NCBI RefSeq assembly: GCF_007565055.1
Contig: NC_044549.1
Coordinates: 70,894,882 to 70,958,881, forward strand
DNA: 64,000 bases
Direction of reading: 5' to 3'
Origin: Rhinopithecus roxellana
Taxonomy: Eukaryota; Chordata; Mammalia; Primates; Cercopithecidae
Under the pieces are notes generated by a model. It was not told where the DNA came from and did not search any database. It worked only from the letters and a program-made list of their open reading frames with translations. The position numbers and the translations under genes are program-made. This document shows positions 1 through 10,674 of this stretch, piece by piece. Within the stretch, counting starts at the first letter, position 1. Every line of letters starts with the position of its first letter.

Positions 1-86
1 GGTCTCAAACTCCTGACCTCAAGTGATCTGCCTGCCTCAGCTTCCCGAAGTGCTGGAATTACAGGCATGAGCCACTGTGCCCAGCC
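1..86 (-). mobile_element. Alu SINE, 5' part, antisense, cut by window edge
   Basis: Reverse complement of the Alu left-monomer start: it reads through 'tgctggaattacaggcatga' and ends in 'gccactgtgcccagcc', the complement of the Alu 5' end. The rest lies outside the window. The same 86 bases occur, perfectly inverted, at 4,372-4,457. Confidence 0.9.
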
Positions 87-148
87 TGTCAAAACAAATT
101 TAACTTCATTTAAATCTTGAGTTAGTATGACTTTATTACATATTAGCA

Positions 149-387
<239 letters not shown>

Positions 388-651
388 GAGATGGAGTCTT
401 GCTCTGTTGCCCAGCTTAGATCTCGGCTCACTGCAACCTATACCTCCCTGATTTAAGCAATTCTCCTGCCTCAGCCTTCCGAGTAGCTGGGATTGCAGGC
501 GTGTGCCACTACACCTGACTAATTTTTGTATTTTTAGTAGATACGGGGTTTCACCATCTTGGCCAGGCTGGTCTTGAACTCCTGACCTCGTGATCCCCAC
601 CTGCCTTGGCCTCCCATGCTGGTATTACAGGTGTGAACCACCGCGTCTGGC
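388..651 (-). mobile_element. Alu SINE, antisense, near full length
   Basis: Begins 'gagatggagtcttgctctgt' and runs through both monomers to 'accaccgcgtctggc'. Its A-tail is the pyrimidine tract to the left. About 10 bases are missing at the start of the right monomer ('gcccagcttagatctcggct'). Confidence 0.93.
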
Positions 652-939
652 TGCAAACTTTCAAAATGTAGGCATTTTACTAAGATTTTGATATTATTAG
701 TAGCTATTTATTGGGTACCAACAATGGGCTTGTTTCATTGAACTTGCCGATACAAGCTCTGCCTGAAGATGAAATGGCCTTTGCAAAAATTATAGTAGTA
801 AGTGGCCTTTGCAAACGTTGTAGCAGTAAGGGAAATCGAACACACCCAAATCCGTCTTGCTTCTATCAGGCTAGATTGCTTTTGCTCATTCTTGTGTGGA
901 GGCCATAATAGTCCTTTCCTTGAACTGATCCCCTCCTTG
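652..939. other. No recognised feature
   Basis: AT-rich sequence. A short piece near 695-740 ('tatttattgggtaccaacaa') could be an L2 end in antisense, but it is too short to assign. Confidence 0.4.
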
Positions 940-1475
940 TTCAGAAGTTAAAACCATATTCGTAAAGACTAACAGAAGGTAACAAAGTTAGAATTACACT
1001 AGAGGCCTGAACTTTGCTAAAGAGTAGGCACGGTTAAACCATAACCATCCATTACTTGTTTAGCTGGCATTTCTGTAAGTTGCTTATTGCCCAGAGTCAC
1101 ATACTTGGAGGTTACAAGATTTGTAACTTCCCCAACTGCTCCTATAGATAACTTGACTATTGTGAAACCTAAATAACTGGTCTTTGAGATATTGAGATTT
1201 AGCATTTCAGCAGATCAAGAGATACCATCCCGTCCTGAAACCCCCTCCTAGGAACTGACTCAGCTGCATGAAGACAGTTTTGGAGTTTAGAAGACAGTTT
1301 AGAGACCCCTGTGATTTCATCCTTAGCCAATCAACTGTTTCAGTTCCCCAGGCCCCTGCCCACCAAAGTACTCTTCAAACCCTCTGAGAATCATGCCCAA
1401 TCTATGATATAATTTTGGATAAATGTTTAGAACCATGGAAACCAGACATTTGTTTTACTCAGTTTCTGCAATGGT
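940..1475 (+). mobile_element. Possible old ERV1-type solo LTR
   Basis: The segment around 1,305-1,395 ('cctgtgatttcatccttagc', then a proline/pyrimidine-rich stretch leading to 'actcttcaaaccctctgaga') resembles the 3' half of a class I endogenous retrovirus LTR. Boundaries and family are not secure, and no internal retroviral sequence is seen next to it. It could instead be unrelated single-copy sequence. Confidence 0.35.
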
Positions 1476-1738
1476 GGTGTTACCACATGCTTAGGGGCGA
1501 GGCTGGGTAGTCCACTCTCTCCTCTTCTCCTTATCTCTCCTGCAACTAGCAACAAAAACAAGATCTGATATCAGTATTGTACATGAGGTATGACTGTGTG
1601 AAAAAGGACTCTTGATATGTATTGAACTCAGAGTCTCAATGGCTAGTAAGATGTTTTGGCATAGAAAGAGAAAGAAAGATACAAGGAAAAGAGAAGTAGA
1701 AGTGGAAGGAAAGAATCAAAGCAAAGAGGTAAAGAAAT

Positions 1739-2020
1739 GGCCAGGTATGGTGGATCGGCCCTATAATCCCAGCACTTTGGGAGACTGAGTCGGGAAAATC
1801 CCTTGAGCTCAGGAGTTTGAGACCAACCTGGGCAATACAGTGAAACCCCATCTCTATAAAAGTGAAAAATCAGCTGTGGCGCATGCCTGTAGTTCCATCT
1901 GCTTGAGAGACTGAGGTGGGAAGATGCTTAGGCCTGAGAGGTAGAGGGTTCTGTGAGCTGTGATTGTGCCACTGTACTCCAGCCTGGAAGGCAGAGCAAG
2001 ACCCTGTCTCAAAAAAAAAA
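1739..2020 (+). mobile_element. Alu SINE (AluJ-like), sense
   Basis: Starts 'ggccaggtatggtgg', contains 'ataatcccagcactttggga' and ends 'agcaagaccctgtctc' plus A-tail. Features such as 'gcaatacagtgaaacccc' and 'gcctgagaggtagagg' fit the old AluJ group. Confidence 0.92.
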
Positions 2021-2258
2021 AGAAAAAGAAGTGAAGAGGAAAAGAGAAAGAGAAAGAGAGAGAGAGAGAGAAAGAAAGAAAGAAAGAAAGAAAGAAGAAA
2101 AGAAAGAAAGAGAAAGAGAAAGAAAGAAAGAGAAAGAAAGAGAGAGAAAGAGGAAGGGAGGGAGGAAGGAAGGAAGGAAGGAAGGAAGGAGGATTGGAAG
2201 GGAACAAAGAACAAGGAAAGTTAAGAAAAATGAAAGGATAGAAAAGGAAGAGAGAGAA
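2010..2258. repeat. Purine microsatellite (A)n-(GAAA)n-(GA)n-(GGAA)n grown from an Alu tail
   Basis: Continues straight from the tail of the sense Alu at 1,739. GAAA and GA units dominate 2,035-2,150, GGAA units 2,155-2,190, then imperfect purine sequence. It has the same unit order as the tracts at 149-387 (read on the minus strand) and 35,716-35,968. Confidence 0.93.
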
Positions 2259-2894
2259 AAGAGAAACTGGAGGCTTTGAGTTTCTTCCTGTTTATAGACT
2301 TGAGTTAAAACAAGAACTGTTTGGTCCAAACGGCCGACATCTCATTGTGCATGCCAACCTTTGTATAAAGAACAAAACACCATTTACTCCCAGGTCTCTG
2401 CTGACATTCATCAATAAGGTCGTTTCTCTGACCAAGGCACTGGGAAGTGATAGGCACTACGAGGTGATAAGGAGAGGTGGTAGAATAAGCGCTAACTAGT
2501 AGGAACAGCTATTATTTGTGGGCTTTAATGAGGTAGCAGGCACAAAATGCAGTTAATATTTACCTAATGATCTGATGTAGTCCGTGAAGCCATGCTATGG
2601 GGCTGCACTGCTTTTATTGAACAAGGCTCTCATTGTTATCTGACCTCTTGCTTAGCGAAAAGCCACTGATTTGATTCTGGAGCTGTGGAAAGACATGGTT
2701 ACATAGTTATTTCATAGCACTCTATTTCTATACCGTAAGGTGAGAATCGGAAAGAATAGCTATTTATTTTTAAAGAGAAATCCAGTTGGGTGAAGCCAAT
2801 TTTATGCAGCTTGGGTATGAACAATAAATATGTAAGTGTGTTGTAGGCATTTTATATGGTGGTCTGATAACCACCTTAGATCACTTTTCTTGTG
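2259..2894. other. No recognised feature
   Basis: Moderately AT-rich sequence without a repeat I can name. There is no long open frame and no splice-flanked candidate exon. Confidence 0.4.
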
Positions 2895-3197
2895 GATTTT
2901 TTTGTTTTGTTTTGATTTTTAAAGACAGGGTCTTGTTCTGTCACCCAGGTTAGTGAGATCATGGCTCACCGTAACCTCACACTCCTGGGCTCAAGTGATC
3001 CTCCCACCTCAGGCTCCCAAGTAGCTAAGAATATAGGCACATGCCACCATATCCAGCTAATTTTTTAATTTTTTTGTAGAGATGGTATCTCATTATGTTG
3101 CCCAGGCTTGTTTTGTACTCCTGACTTCAACAATCCTCCTACCTTGGCCTCCCAAAGTATTGGGATTATAAGCATGGGTCACCCACCATAGCCCGTT
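2895..3197 (-). mobile_element. Alu SINE (AluJ-like), antisense
   Basis: T-rich start ('tttttgttttgttttgattt'), then 'aaagacagggtcttgttctg' through to 'gggattataagcatgggtca'. It is strongly diverged, consistent with AluJ. Confidence 0.88.
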
Positions 3198-3203
3198 GTG
3201 GCA

Positions 3204-3205
<2 letters not shown>

Positions 3206-3234
<29 letters not shown>

Positions 3235-3509
3235 GGGAGAGTCTTACTTTGTGGCCCATGCTGGAGTATGGGGGTGTGATAGCTCACTGCAGCCTTGAAT
3301 GCCTGGGCTCCGCCTTGAATGCCTGGATCCTCCTGCTTCAGCTTCCTGGGTAGCAAGACTACAGGTGCCCAACTAATTTTATTATTTTTTGTAGAGATGG
3401 GTTCTCGCTATGTTGCCCAGGCTGGTCTTGAACTCTTGGCCTCAAGTGATTCTTCCACCTTTGACTTCCAAAGTGCTGGGATTACAGGTGTGAGCCACCA
3501 CGCCTAGTC
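3206..3509 (-). mobile_element. Alu SINE (AluJ-like), antisense, with small internal duplication
   Basis: T-run at 3,206-3,231, then a complete antisense Alu ending 'gtgagccaccacgcctagtc'. Within it, 'gccttgaatgcctgg' is present twice (about 3,293 and 3,313), a short direct duplication. It lies head-to-tail with the preceding Alu, separated by only a few bases. Confidence 0.9.
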
Positions 3510-3939
3510 TATTGTAATTCTTTAATGCCATCAATTATGTTGGGCATTAAAAGATACTTTAAAAAATTGTCCATCTATACAATAAAACATATTGGATAGA
3601 ACTCTAGATGAACTTTTAAACAACTGCAACTTTGGAAGAATGAAGTCAGGATAGCACACAGACTACCACTTCCCATTGTGTTACAAAGCAGACATTGCTA
3701 ATTGATTTCTGCACTTTTCCCATCATGTGCAGATATGACCTCAACATTCTTCTCCATATAGCACACCAGGAAGACACTATTTGGAGACACTAGACTGGAG
3801 TTATTACATAAGACAAAATCTTTTACCATCCCTAATGTAAATCATAAGAAAAAGTTGTCTTTCTCTTCTTTTCTGGCTGTTTTCTATTTCTTTTTCTTTT
3901 TTTTTATTATTATTAACCTTAGTGAAATTTTTAAGGATA
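3510..3939. other. No recognised feature
   Basis: AT-rich sequence, with a T-rich/ATT stretch at 3,886-3,915. Nothing else recognised. Confidence 0.4.
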
Positions 3940-3983
3940 AACAGCCTGGGCTTTGTATTTCCAGCTGAATCACTAAATGGCTC
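3940..3983 (+). mobile_element. MIR SINE fragment cut by assembly gap
   Basis: 'cagcctgggctttgtatttc' followed by 'cactaaatggctc' matches the MIR core just before its 'tgtgaccttgggcaa' segment. The element stops at the first N, so the gap hides its continuation. Confidence 0.6.
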
Positions 3984-4083
3984 NNNNNNNNNNNNNNNNN
4001 NNNNNNNNNNNNNNNNNNNNNNNNNNNNNNNNNNNNNNNNNNNNNNNNNNNNNNNNNNNNNNNNNNNNNNNNNNNNNNNNNNN
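3984..4083. other. Assembly gap, 100 N
   Basis: Exactly 100 N, the conventional size for a gap of unknown length. Its right edge sits in simple A-rich sequence that is an inverted copy of sequence at the start of the window. Confidence 0.99.
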
Positions 4084-4161
4084 AAAAAAAGAAAAAAGAG
4101 AAAAAAAAAGAGACAGAGAGAGAGAGAGACAGAAAGAAAGAAAGAAAAAGAAAGAAAGAAG

Positions 4162-4199
<38 letters not shown>

Positions 4200-4457
4200 G
4201 AGAAGAGAGAGAGAGAGAGAGAGAAAGGAAGGAAGGAAGGAAGGAAGGAAGGAGGAAGGAAGGAAGGAAGGAAGGAAGGAAGGAAGGAAAGAGGAAAGAA
4301 AAGAAAGATTGCTAATATGTAATAAAGTCATACTAACTCAAGATTTAAATGAAGTTAAATTTGTTTTGACAGGCTGGGCACAGTGGCTCATGCCTGTAAT
4401 TCCAGCACTTCGGGAAGCTGAGGCAGGCAGATCACTTGAGGTCAGGAGTTTGAGACC
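4084..4457 (-). repeat. Inverted copy of window positions 1-387
   Basis: Position 4,457 corresponds to window base 1, running backwards. The first 158 bases (Alu 5' end plus about 70 bases of non-repeat sequence) are identical in reverse complement. The purine tract 4,084-4,308 has the same order of A, GA, GAAA, GA and GGAA units as 149-387, but differs in unit counts. The copy begins at the first base after the gap. It could be a real recent inverted duplication or a contig end placed in the wrong orientation. Confidence 0.93.
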
Positions 4458-4675
4458 AGTCTGGCCAACATGGCAAACTCCATCTCTACAAAAATACAAA
4501 AATTAGTCAGACATGTTGGCACATGCCTGTAATCCCAGCTACTCAGGAGGCTGAGGCAGGTGAGTCAACTTGAACCCAGGAGGCAGAGGTTTGCAGTGAC
4601 CGAGATCGTGCCACTGCACTTCAGCCTGGACGACAGAGCAGGCTGTCTCAAAAAAACAAAAAAACAACAAAAAAA
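4372..4675 (+). mobile_element. Alu SINE (AluS-like), sense
   Basis: Starts 'ggctgggcacagtggctcat' and ends 'gcaggctgtctc' with an AAAC-rich tail. Its first 86 bases are the exact inverted partner of the Alu fragment at window position 1. Confidence 0.93.
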
Positions 4676-5359
4676 GTTTTAACAAATACAATGAAGGTCA
4701 GAATCATTAGTTTCAACACAGGCAGCTAGCACTTACTGCAAATATTTTTCTCTCATAGTATACTGCTTCGTTCCTGTTGGAACTGGCTTGCCCATTGCAC
4801 CAAGTTATCTCCCATAAGCCCAAGGAGAGTAATCTCCACATTTCTGCTCAACTCCAAGGTAGCATTGCCTTTGTAAAATGATCTGGTAGCTCATTCCCGA
4901 AATTTCTTTTGAGCTCTGCATTGTTTGAAAAGAAATTTCCTCTGCTGCCTGAAACTCACTGGTGGGTGTAATTTGTGGCATTATGCCTCAGCCACCAGGA
5001 GGGTGAATGAAGGCAGGAACATTAATCAAATTTGGAAACAATGAAGAAATAGGGGGGTTGGCGTGGATCCACACATGTTTAGCAGCCTACAATGTCAGAT
5101 TTAAATGTGAAAATGAGAGCCTTGTGGCTGAGCTACTACATACTAAATAGGTTAAGGCATCAACCCGCAGGCCATCCCTGAGGACTTTGAGAGCAAATAC
5201 TTCCTTCCAATGCATCATGTCAATGTCATTAACTTATCAGCTGTTTGCAATTTTTCTGTTTCTATCATGAACTGCAGTTTTTCAGAAAATTATAAATTTA
5301 TCAATTTGGTATAGTCCCTCACATGGCACTAGGGGCATGAGGATTTAACAAATGCTTCT
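4676..5359. other. No recognised feature
   Basis: Apparently single-copy, non-coding sequence. No repeat family or exon recognised. Confidence 0.4.
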
Positions 5360-5668
5360 GGCTGGGCATGGTGGCTCACACCTGTAATGCCAGCACTTTG
5401 GGAGGCCAAAGCAGGAGGATCACTTGAACCCAGGAGTTCACGAACAAATGGGGCAACATAGGGAGATGCCAGCTCCACAAAAATATTTTAAAATTAGCTG
5501 GATTCAGTGGTGCACACCTGTAGTCCCAGTTACTTGGGAGGCTGAGGCAGGCGATCACTTGAGCCTAGGAGTTCAAGGTTGTAGTGAGCTACGATCACAC
5601 CACTACACTCCAACTTGGGCAACAACAGAGCAAGACTCTGTTACAAAAAAAAAGAAAAAAAAAAAAAA
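5360..5668 (+). mobile_element. Alu SINE (AluJ-like), sense
   Basis: Starts 'ggctgggcatggtggctcac', full dimer, ends 'caagactctgttac' with a long interrupted A-tail. Confidence 0.92.
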
Positions 5669-5761
5669 GCAGGTGCTTCTAGCCAGCAAAATGTCTGTTG
5701 AGCACCTACAACATGTAAAAGACACCCTTGGAGAAGCATAGTTGGATGTTTCATCAAAATA

Positions 5762-6081
5762 AGTAATTGTTGGCTGGGCTTGGTGGCTCATGCCTATAAT
5801 CCCATCATTTTGGGAGTCTGAGGTGGGCAGATTGCTTAAGCCCAGGAGCTCAAGACCACCCTGGGCAATCCAGAGAAACCCTGTCTCTACAAAAAGTACC
5901 AAAAAAATTAGCTGGGCATGGTGGTATGTGCCTGTGGTCCCAGTTACCTGAAAGGGCTGAGATGGGAGGATCACTTGAACCTGGGAGGTCAAGACTGCAG
6001 TGAGCCATGATCATGCCACTGCACTACAGCCTGGGGAACTGAGCAAGACCCTGTGTCAAAAAATAAAAATCAGTAATTGTT
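5762..6081 (+). mobile_element. Alu SINE, sense, with target-site duplication
   Basis: The Alu body is 5,772-6,070, starting 'ggctgggcttggtggctcat'. The 10-bp flank 'agtaattgtt' occurs at 5,762-5,771 and again at 6,072-6,081, a perfect target-site duplication. Confidence 0.92.
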
Positions 6082-6295
6082 CTAAATGGTATTTTTTTCT
6101 ATCTCTGCTCTTCTTATACATTTCTCCCTGACAAAAATATTTTTCCCAATCTTTCAAAATTCAACTCCTCTTTAAAGGCACAGCTAAATCCCACCTCTTC
6201 TACACCATCCCTGATCCTCTAATATCTTTCTCCTTTGAAATTCCATGTGTTTTGTAAACTTTAAGTGTGCTCTTCATGAATATCTTTTCTTTTTT

Positions 6296-6458
6296 CTTTT
6301 TTTTTTTTTTTTTTGAGACAGAGTCTTGCTCTGTCACCCAGGCTGGAGTGCAGTGGCACGATCTTGGTTCACTGCAACCCTCTGCCTCCTGGGTTCAATC
6401 AATTCTCCTGCCTCAACCTCCCTAGTAGCTAATATTATAGGCGCACACCACCACATTT
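6296..6458 (-). mobile_element. Alu SINE, antisense, right monomer only
   Basis: T-run, then 'gagacagagtcttgctctgt' to 'gcgcacaccaccacattt'. The left monomer is absent, so this is a 5'-truncated copy. It is followed directly by an MLT1-type LTR. Confidence 0.85.
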
Positions 6459-6460
6459 GT

Positions 6461-6745
6461 CCTCTCATAGTTCTAGAGGCTGGAAGTCCAAGATCAAGAT
6501 GCCAGCAAGGCCAATGTCTGGTGAAGGCTCTCTACTTGGGTTGCAGATGGCCGCTTCTCTCTGTGTGCTCATGTGAGCTTTCCTCAGTGAATGTGCCCCA
6601 AAGGAATTGCTCTCAGAACAATCCTAAGCCTATGAGATCAGAATCCACCCTTATGAACTCATTTAACCTAAATTACTTTCCTAAAGACCCTATCTGTAAA
6701 TACAGTCATATTGGGGATTGGAGCTGCAACATATGAATGAAGGGG
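6461..6745 (-). mobile_element. MLT1-type MaLR solo LTR, antisense, partial
   Basis: 'agttctagaggctggaagtc', 'gtctggtgaaggctctctac' and 'atattggggattggagctgc' are in the order expected for the reverse complement of an MLT1 LTR. No internal MaLR sequence is attached. Confidence 0.7.
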
Positions 6746-7219
6746 TACAGAATTACAGTCTACGGCAACCTTCCTATGAACTGTACCCATCAAAGAATGC
6801 TACAGAACCTGTGAGACCTCAACAGCACCTTAAAGAGAAAGGATTATTCTTGGAAAGAAGAGGGAGGATGTTCCAGTTTGAAAGAGGCACTCATCAAATG
6901 GCAAGCTACAATCCAACATCTTCAAGGCCTTTCCACTCATGAACATATAGGGGAATACAGCTGGGAGTGCTTAAGGTATGGGCAAGGTGAAGAAGAGACA
7001 AACGTGTATGAGGTAAGAAAGACCAATGAACAGAGAAGAAACTTACATTTTTAAACTCTGTGTTTCTTTAGATCAAGTGGGAAAGTAGAGGTTTCTGGTT
7101 GTTTCCATTGCTCATGCATGTATTCAGTGAGGAATAAAACATTTATAATAATCATCTTATGGAAATTCTAGTCTTGGTGGGGAGAGAGAAAAAAGAGAAA
7201 GAGAGGGGTTGCAAAAGCT
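6746..7219. other. No recognised feature
   Basis: Single-copy looking sequence with a purine-rich stretch at 7,180-7,206. Nothing else recognised. Confidence 0.4.
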
Positions 7220-7618
7220 AAAGATTCATTTAGTCATTCATTTATTTATATGTGTAGAGCATCTGCTATGTGCCAGGAGTTATTTTAGCTGCTGAGGATG
7301 CAGCTATGAATAAAGCAGGCAAAGCCCTCATCTTCAGGGGCCTCTATTCCGTGAGAAAAGAGAGATAACAAACAAATAAACATGCAAATGCATGATGTCA
7401 GTTGTGCTGGGTGCGGTGAAGAAGAAAAGCAGAATAAGGAGGATAGAGAATACAAAGGCTCTTCTTGGTAAATGGTGAGCTTAGAAAGCAAAGACTTGAA
7501 GGAATCAGAGCAAGTCATGTGGTCATGAGGAAGGGAGTTTCAGGCAGAGGGAATAGTAAACGCAAAGATCCTGGGGCAAAACTGCTGGCAGCGTGTTAGA
7601 GGAATATTGCTGGAGGCA
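7220..7618 (-). mobile_element. L2 LINE, antisense, 3' end side
   Basis: Starts in the complement of the L2 3' end ('catttagtcattcatttatt', 'tgctatgtgccaggagttat') and goes on through 'caggcagagggaatagtaaa'. It is interrupted at about 7,620 by an Alu and an LTR, and resumes at 8,369. Confidence 0.75.
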
Positions 7619-7621
7619 GAA

Positions 7622-7755
7622 TTCTTTTTTATTTCTTTTTTCTCTTTTAGACAGGGTCTCCCTTCTGTTGCCAAGGCTGGAGTGCAGTGGTGCAATCTCC
7701 ACTCACCGCAGCGCCGACTTCCTGAGTTCAAGTGATCCTCCCACCACAGGGGAGG
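7622..7755 (-). mobile_element. Alu SINE, antisense, right-monomer fragment
   Basis: T-rich start, then 'agacagggtctcccttctgt' to 'gtgatcctcccaccaca'. Only about 120 bases of Alu are present. Confidence 0.8.
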
Positions 7756-8368
7756 TAGAATTCTCAGAGGGACCCCATGATCTCCACTCCCAGATGTCAC
7801 TCCCATGATTATGTAGATTAAAGGAATTTTGCAGCTGTGAGTAAAATTACTAATCAAGTGACCTTTAGTTAGGAAGATTGCCCAGGTGGGCCTAAGCTAA
7901 TCACTTGAGTCCTTTAAAACAGAGAATTTTTTCTGGCTAGCAGCAGAAGAGCAAGTATGATATTTTCCAAGCATGAAAAGAAACCAATGAACATTTGCTG
8001 GCTTGAAGACGGAAGAGATCACATTGTAAAGAATGTGGGTGGCCTTCAGGACCCGAGAGCGGGCCTCAGTTGACAGCCAGCAGCTGACAGCCAGCAAGGG
8101 TTCCACAGTCCTACACTGGTAGGGAACTGAATTCTACCAATAACCTGAATGAATTCGGAAGTAAACTTTTCCCAACAAGCCTCCAGATGAGAGCATAACC
8201 CAGTCAATACCTTGATTTCAGCCTTGTCAAACCCTAAGCAAAGAACATTGCTGAGCCTGCCCACACTTCCAACCTACAAAACTTTGAGGTAGTAATTTAC
8301 AGATGTTGTTTTGAGATGCTGTGTTTGTAGTAATTTATAATGATGCAGCAACAGAAAACTAATAGAAA
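7756..8368 (+). mobile_element. MaLR-like LTR (MLT1-like), sense
   Basis: Contains 'gatgtcactcccatgattat', 'gaactgaattctaccaataa' and 'accttgatttcagccttgtc', and ends in 'aacagaaaactaatagaa'. That order matches the 3' half of a high-copy MaLR/ERVL-type LTR, but I am not sure of the subfamily. It lies inside an L2 copy. A 14-bp unit ('tgacagccagcagc') is tandemly duplicated at about 8,070-8,097. Confidence 0.5.
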
Positions 8369-8560
8369 TAGCAGGAAGGCCAATGTGGAAGGCATGAGGG
8401 AAGCCAATATGGCAGGTGTACAGTAAGCAAGAGGGGTTGTTGAGGTGAAATCAGAGAGGGCCAGAGGCTAGATCATGCAAGGCTCCACAGGCTATGGTAA
8501 GGCCATTGCACTTCCAGCTGAATGAGTGGGAAGCCGCTGGAGCGTTTGGGCAAAGAAAAC
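8369..8560 (-). mobile_element. L2 LINE, antisense, continuation
   Basis: 'ggaaggccaatgtggaaggc', 'ggctagatcatgcaaggctc' and 'agtgggaagccgctggagcg' continue the L2 sequence broken at 7,618, so the Alu and LTR between them are later insertions. Confidence 0.7.
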
Positions 8561-9899
8561 ATGGTCTTATTTGCTCCTGAGAGCTCAGCACTGCTGGATC
8601 AGCTGATATCCAGAGAAAACAACTCCACTGATGGAGTTCCTGATGACCTCCAGAGGCACTGGTAAATACTTGAATATAAAATATTCGGAAGGCACTGGCA
8701 AAACTAATGGAGAACAGCCAGAGAGTTTGAGAGACAAAGCATATCAAATACAACACTAAAGAAATGCTAGCAGCTTAGAAAGAAGAGTAAATCCATCAAG
8801 AGAGGTCACATTAAGGCAGCCTGAAATGCAACCATGCTTCCCACTTTCTGCAACTCCCACATCCAATACAAAAAAATGCTTTCCTTAGACATGTTTTTCT
8901 AACAAATGTATCTGGGCTCTACAGAGGCAGCCTCAGGAATATCTGAAGCTTGCCCCAACACCATCTTGGCAAACGATTAACGTACGATTAAACCTGATGG
9001 TTAGCCATGGCCAGGAATCAGATTGCTAATAGCCGGAGACTCAGTGGGCAACTTTTGTTGGTAGTTGAGTGCTTTGCCAGAAACTGCCTCTCAGCGGGAG
9101 TTGGGAGACTGGAAAGCTGACCCATGGAAAGGAGCCCCATGGTGGGAAAAATTAAGCTGTAGACCCATGAGATAATAGCAGCAATAGAAAGAGAGGCAGA
9201 GCCTCCCACCCACACACCAATTCAGAAATACCTCAGGTATAATTAAATCCGACTCCAGAATTTAGCACCTTTTTGTAATAAGAATCTTTCCTTGCAGTCC
9301 TTAGCATTCTGTTGCCTTGGCAAAAACCCTGTCTCTTGACATTTGAAAGGTTTCTGTCCCATTTTCAAGGAACAGCCCTGGTGAAGATGCCTTTTAAAAT
9401 GTGTTTTGTTTCTGCAGATGCTTTTATGGCAGAGTCCTACTCTGGCCGAGTAACATACTCTTTGGCAGATTCTGTTCATATCCCCCACCTGCCTTCTCCA
9501 TAACGGGTGTGCCCAGCCCCATTTTCACCTCCAAATTTTAGGTAGAGCATACCATGGCACACCATGCTGCACCGTGCTGACCCAATTGTAGGAGAGTGCC
9601 CCAGCAGGAAACAACCAAGATGGCCACATCAAATGGTGCTTTGGGAGGATGTCTTTGAGTGCCCACTGCTTGTCTTTGACCCTGGTGCCCGCACACGACT
9701 GAGCTCCTGACTCAGGTTGACCCTCTTGGGCTTGGGATTGGTGACTTCTGCCTTTCTGACTGGTTTGTATTTGGTTTTGTTCCAACTACCAGTTTATGGG
9801 GACCCCCATACACGATTCCTATCTTCCATTTCCATGCTTGACAATATTTGCTTTCTCCTGGCTTCCCACTCTCTCTCCTTCTCTTAAGAATCTATGGTC
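8561..9899. other. Long stretch without recognised repeat
   Basis: About 1.3 kb of apparently single-copy sequence with balanced base composition. Short open frames on both strands show no recognisable domain. One of the few places in the window where conserved non-coding sequence could hide; I see no direct evidence for it. Confidence 0.4.
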
Positions 9900-10030
9900 A
9901 TAGCTTAATTCCATTATCTATAAAATGAAAATTCTCGTGATTCAATCCCAAAGAGTGAATCTCACGACAATGTACATAAAGCACTGGGGAGGGAGCCTGG
10001 CACATGGTAAGTGCTGAAAAAATGTTGGCC
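9900..10030 (+). mobile_element. MIR SINE, sense, 3' part
   Basis: 'ccattatctataaaatgaaa' and 'gagcctggcacatggtaagt' are in MIR order near its 3' end. Confidence 0.65.
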
Positions 10031-10239
10031 AGTTTTAATAGGAAAGTTGAAAGAAGGGTGGGTAAAGGATGAGGATTAAGCTCAGAAACAGCATGCTGGT
10101 AGGAGAGGAGACTTGGGTATGGGAACAGAATTTCAGAATCCTATTTACAAGCAACAGGTACCGTACTGGGCCTGGGATGTCCATTTCATGAACCTGGATT
10201 CAACCCGATAGTCATGGAACCATAGAATCTGGCACTTCA

Positions 10240-10538
10240 GCCAGGCCTCATAGCATGTGCCTGTAGTCCCAGCTGCTCAGGAAGCTGAGATAGGAGGATT
10301 GCGTAAGCCCCCGAGTTCTGGCTGTAGTGTGCTGTGTCAATTGGTGGATGCACACACTAAGTTCAGCATCAATACAGTGACCTCCTGGGAGTGGGAGACC
10401 ACAAGTTTTCTAAGGAGGGGTGAGCCAGCCTGGGTGGAAAACAGAGCAGGTCAAATTTCCCATGCTGATGAGTAATAAATCACGCCTATGAATAGCCACT
10501 GAACTCCAGCCTGGGCAACATAGCAAGACCCTGTCTCC
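10240..10538 (+). pseudogene. RN7SL pseudogene: 7SL (SRP) RNA retropseudogene, near full length
   Basis: 7SL RNA is the RNA scaffold of the signal recognition particle. This copy covers essentially the whole ~300-nt RNA. The Alu-like 5' domain starts 'gccaggcctcatagcatgtg'. The S domain absent from Alu is present ('gtgacctcctgggagtggga', 'taaggaggggtgagcc', 'gagcaggtcaaatttcccat'). The 3' end is 'ctgggcaacatagcaagacc'. Many CpGs of the parent have decayed. A short A-rich tail follows. A perfect 14-bp duplication, 'agaatctggcactt', flanks it at 10,224-10,237 and 10,549-10,562. These are the marks of L1-mediated retrotransposition of a mature transcript, so it is very unlikely to be an active gene. 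Confidence 0.95.
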
Positions 10539-10674
10539 TAAAACAAAAAGAATCTGGCACTTGGGACTTTGCTTAAAGCCACATACAGATAATTATGCCA
10601 TGTTTGAAAATTCTAGGGGTGGAAAATTCATTTTTGTCTGGCTGTAGCCTTCTCTATCAGAGTGAAGACAATAA

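Noticed and set aside
6326..6736. 136-codon + strand open frame
   Set aside because: Runs across an antisense Alu and an MLT1-type LTR.
9243..9488. Minus-strand frame with 'GQKPFKCQETG', which recalls a C2H2 zinc-finger linker
   Set aside because: No properly spaced Cys-Cys...His-His pairs and no repeated finger unit; a chance resemblance.
10240..10538. Functional SRP RNA gene
   Set aside because: Target-site duplication, A-rich tail and many substitutions show a retrocopy; the upstream promoter of the active genes is not evident.
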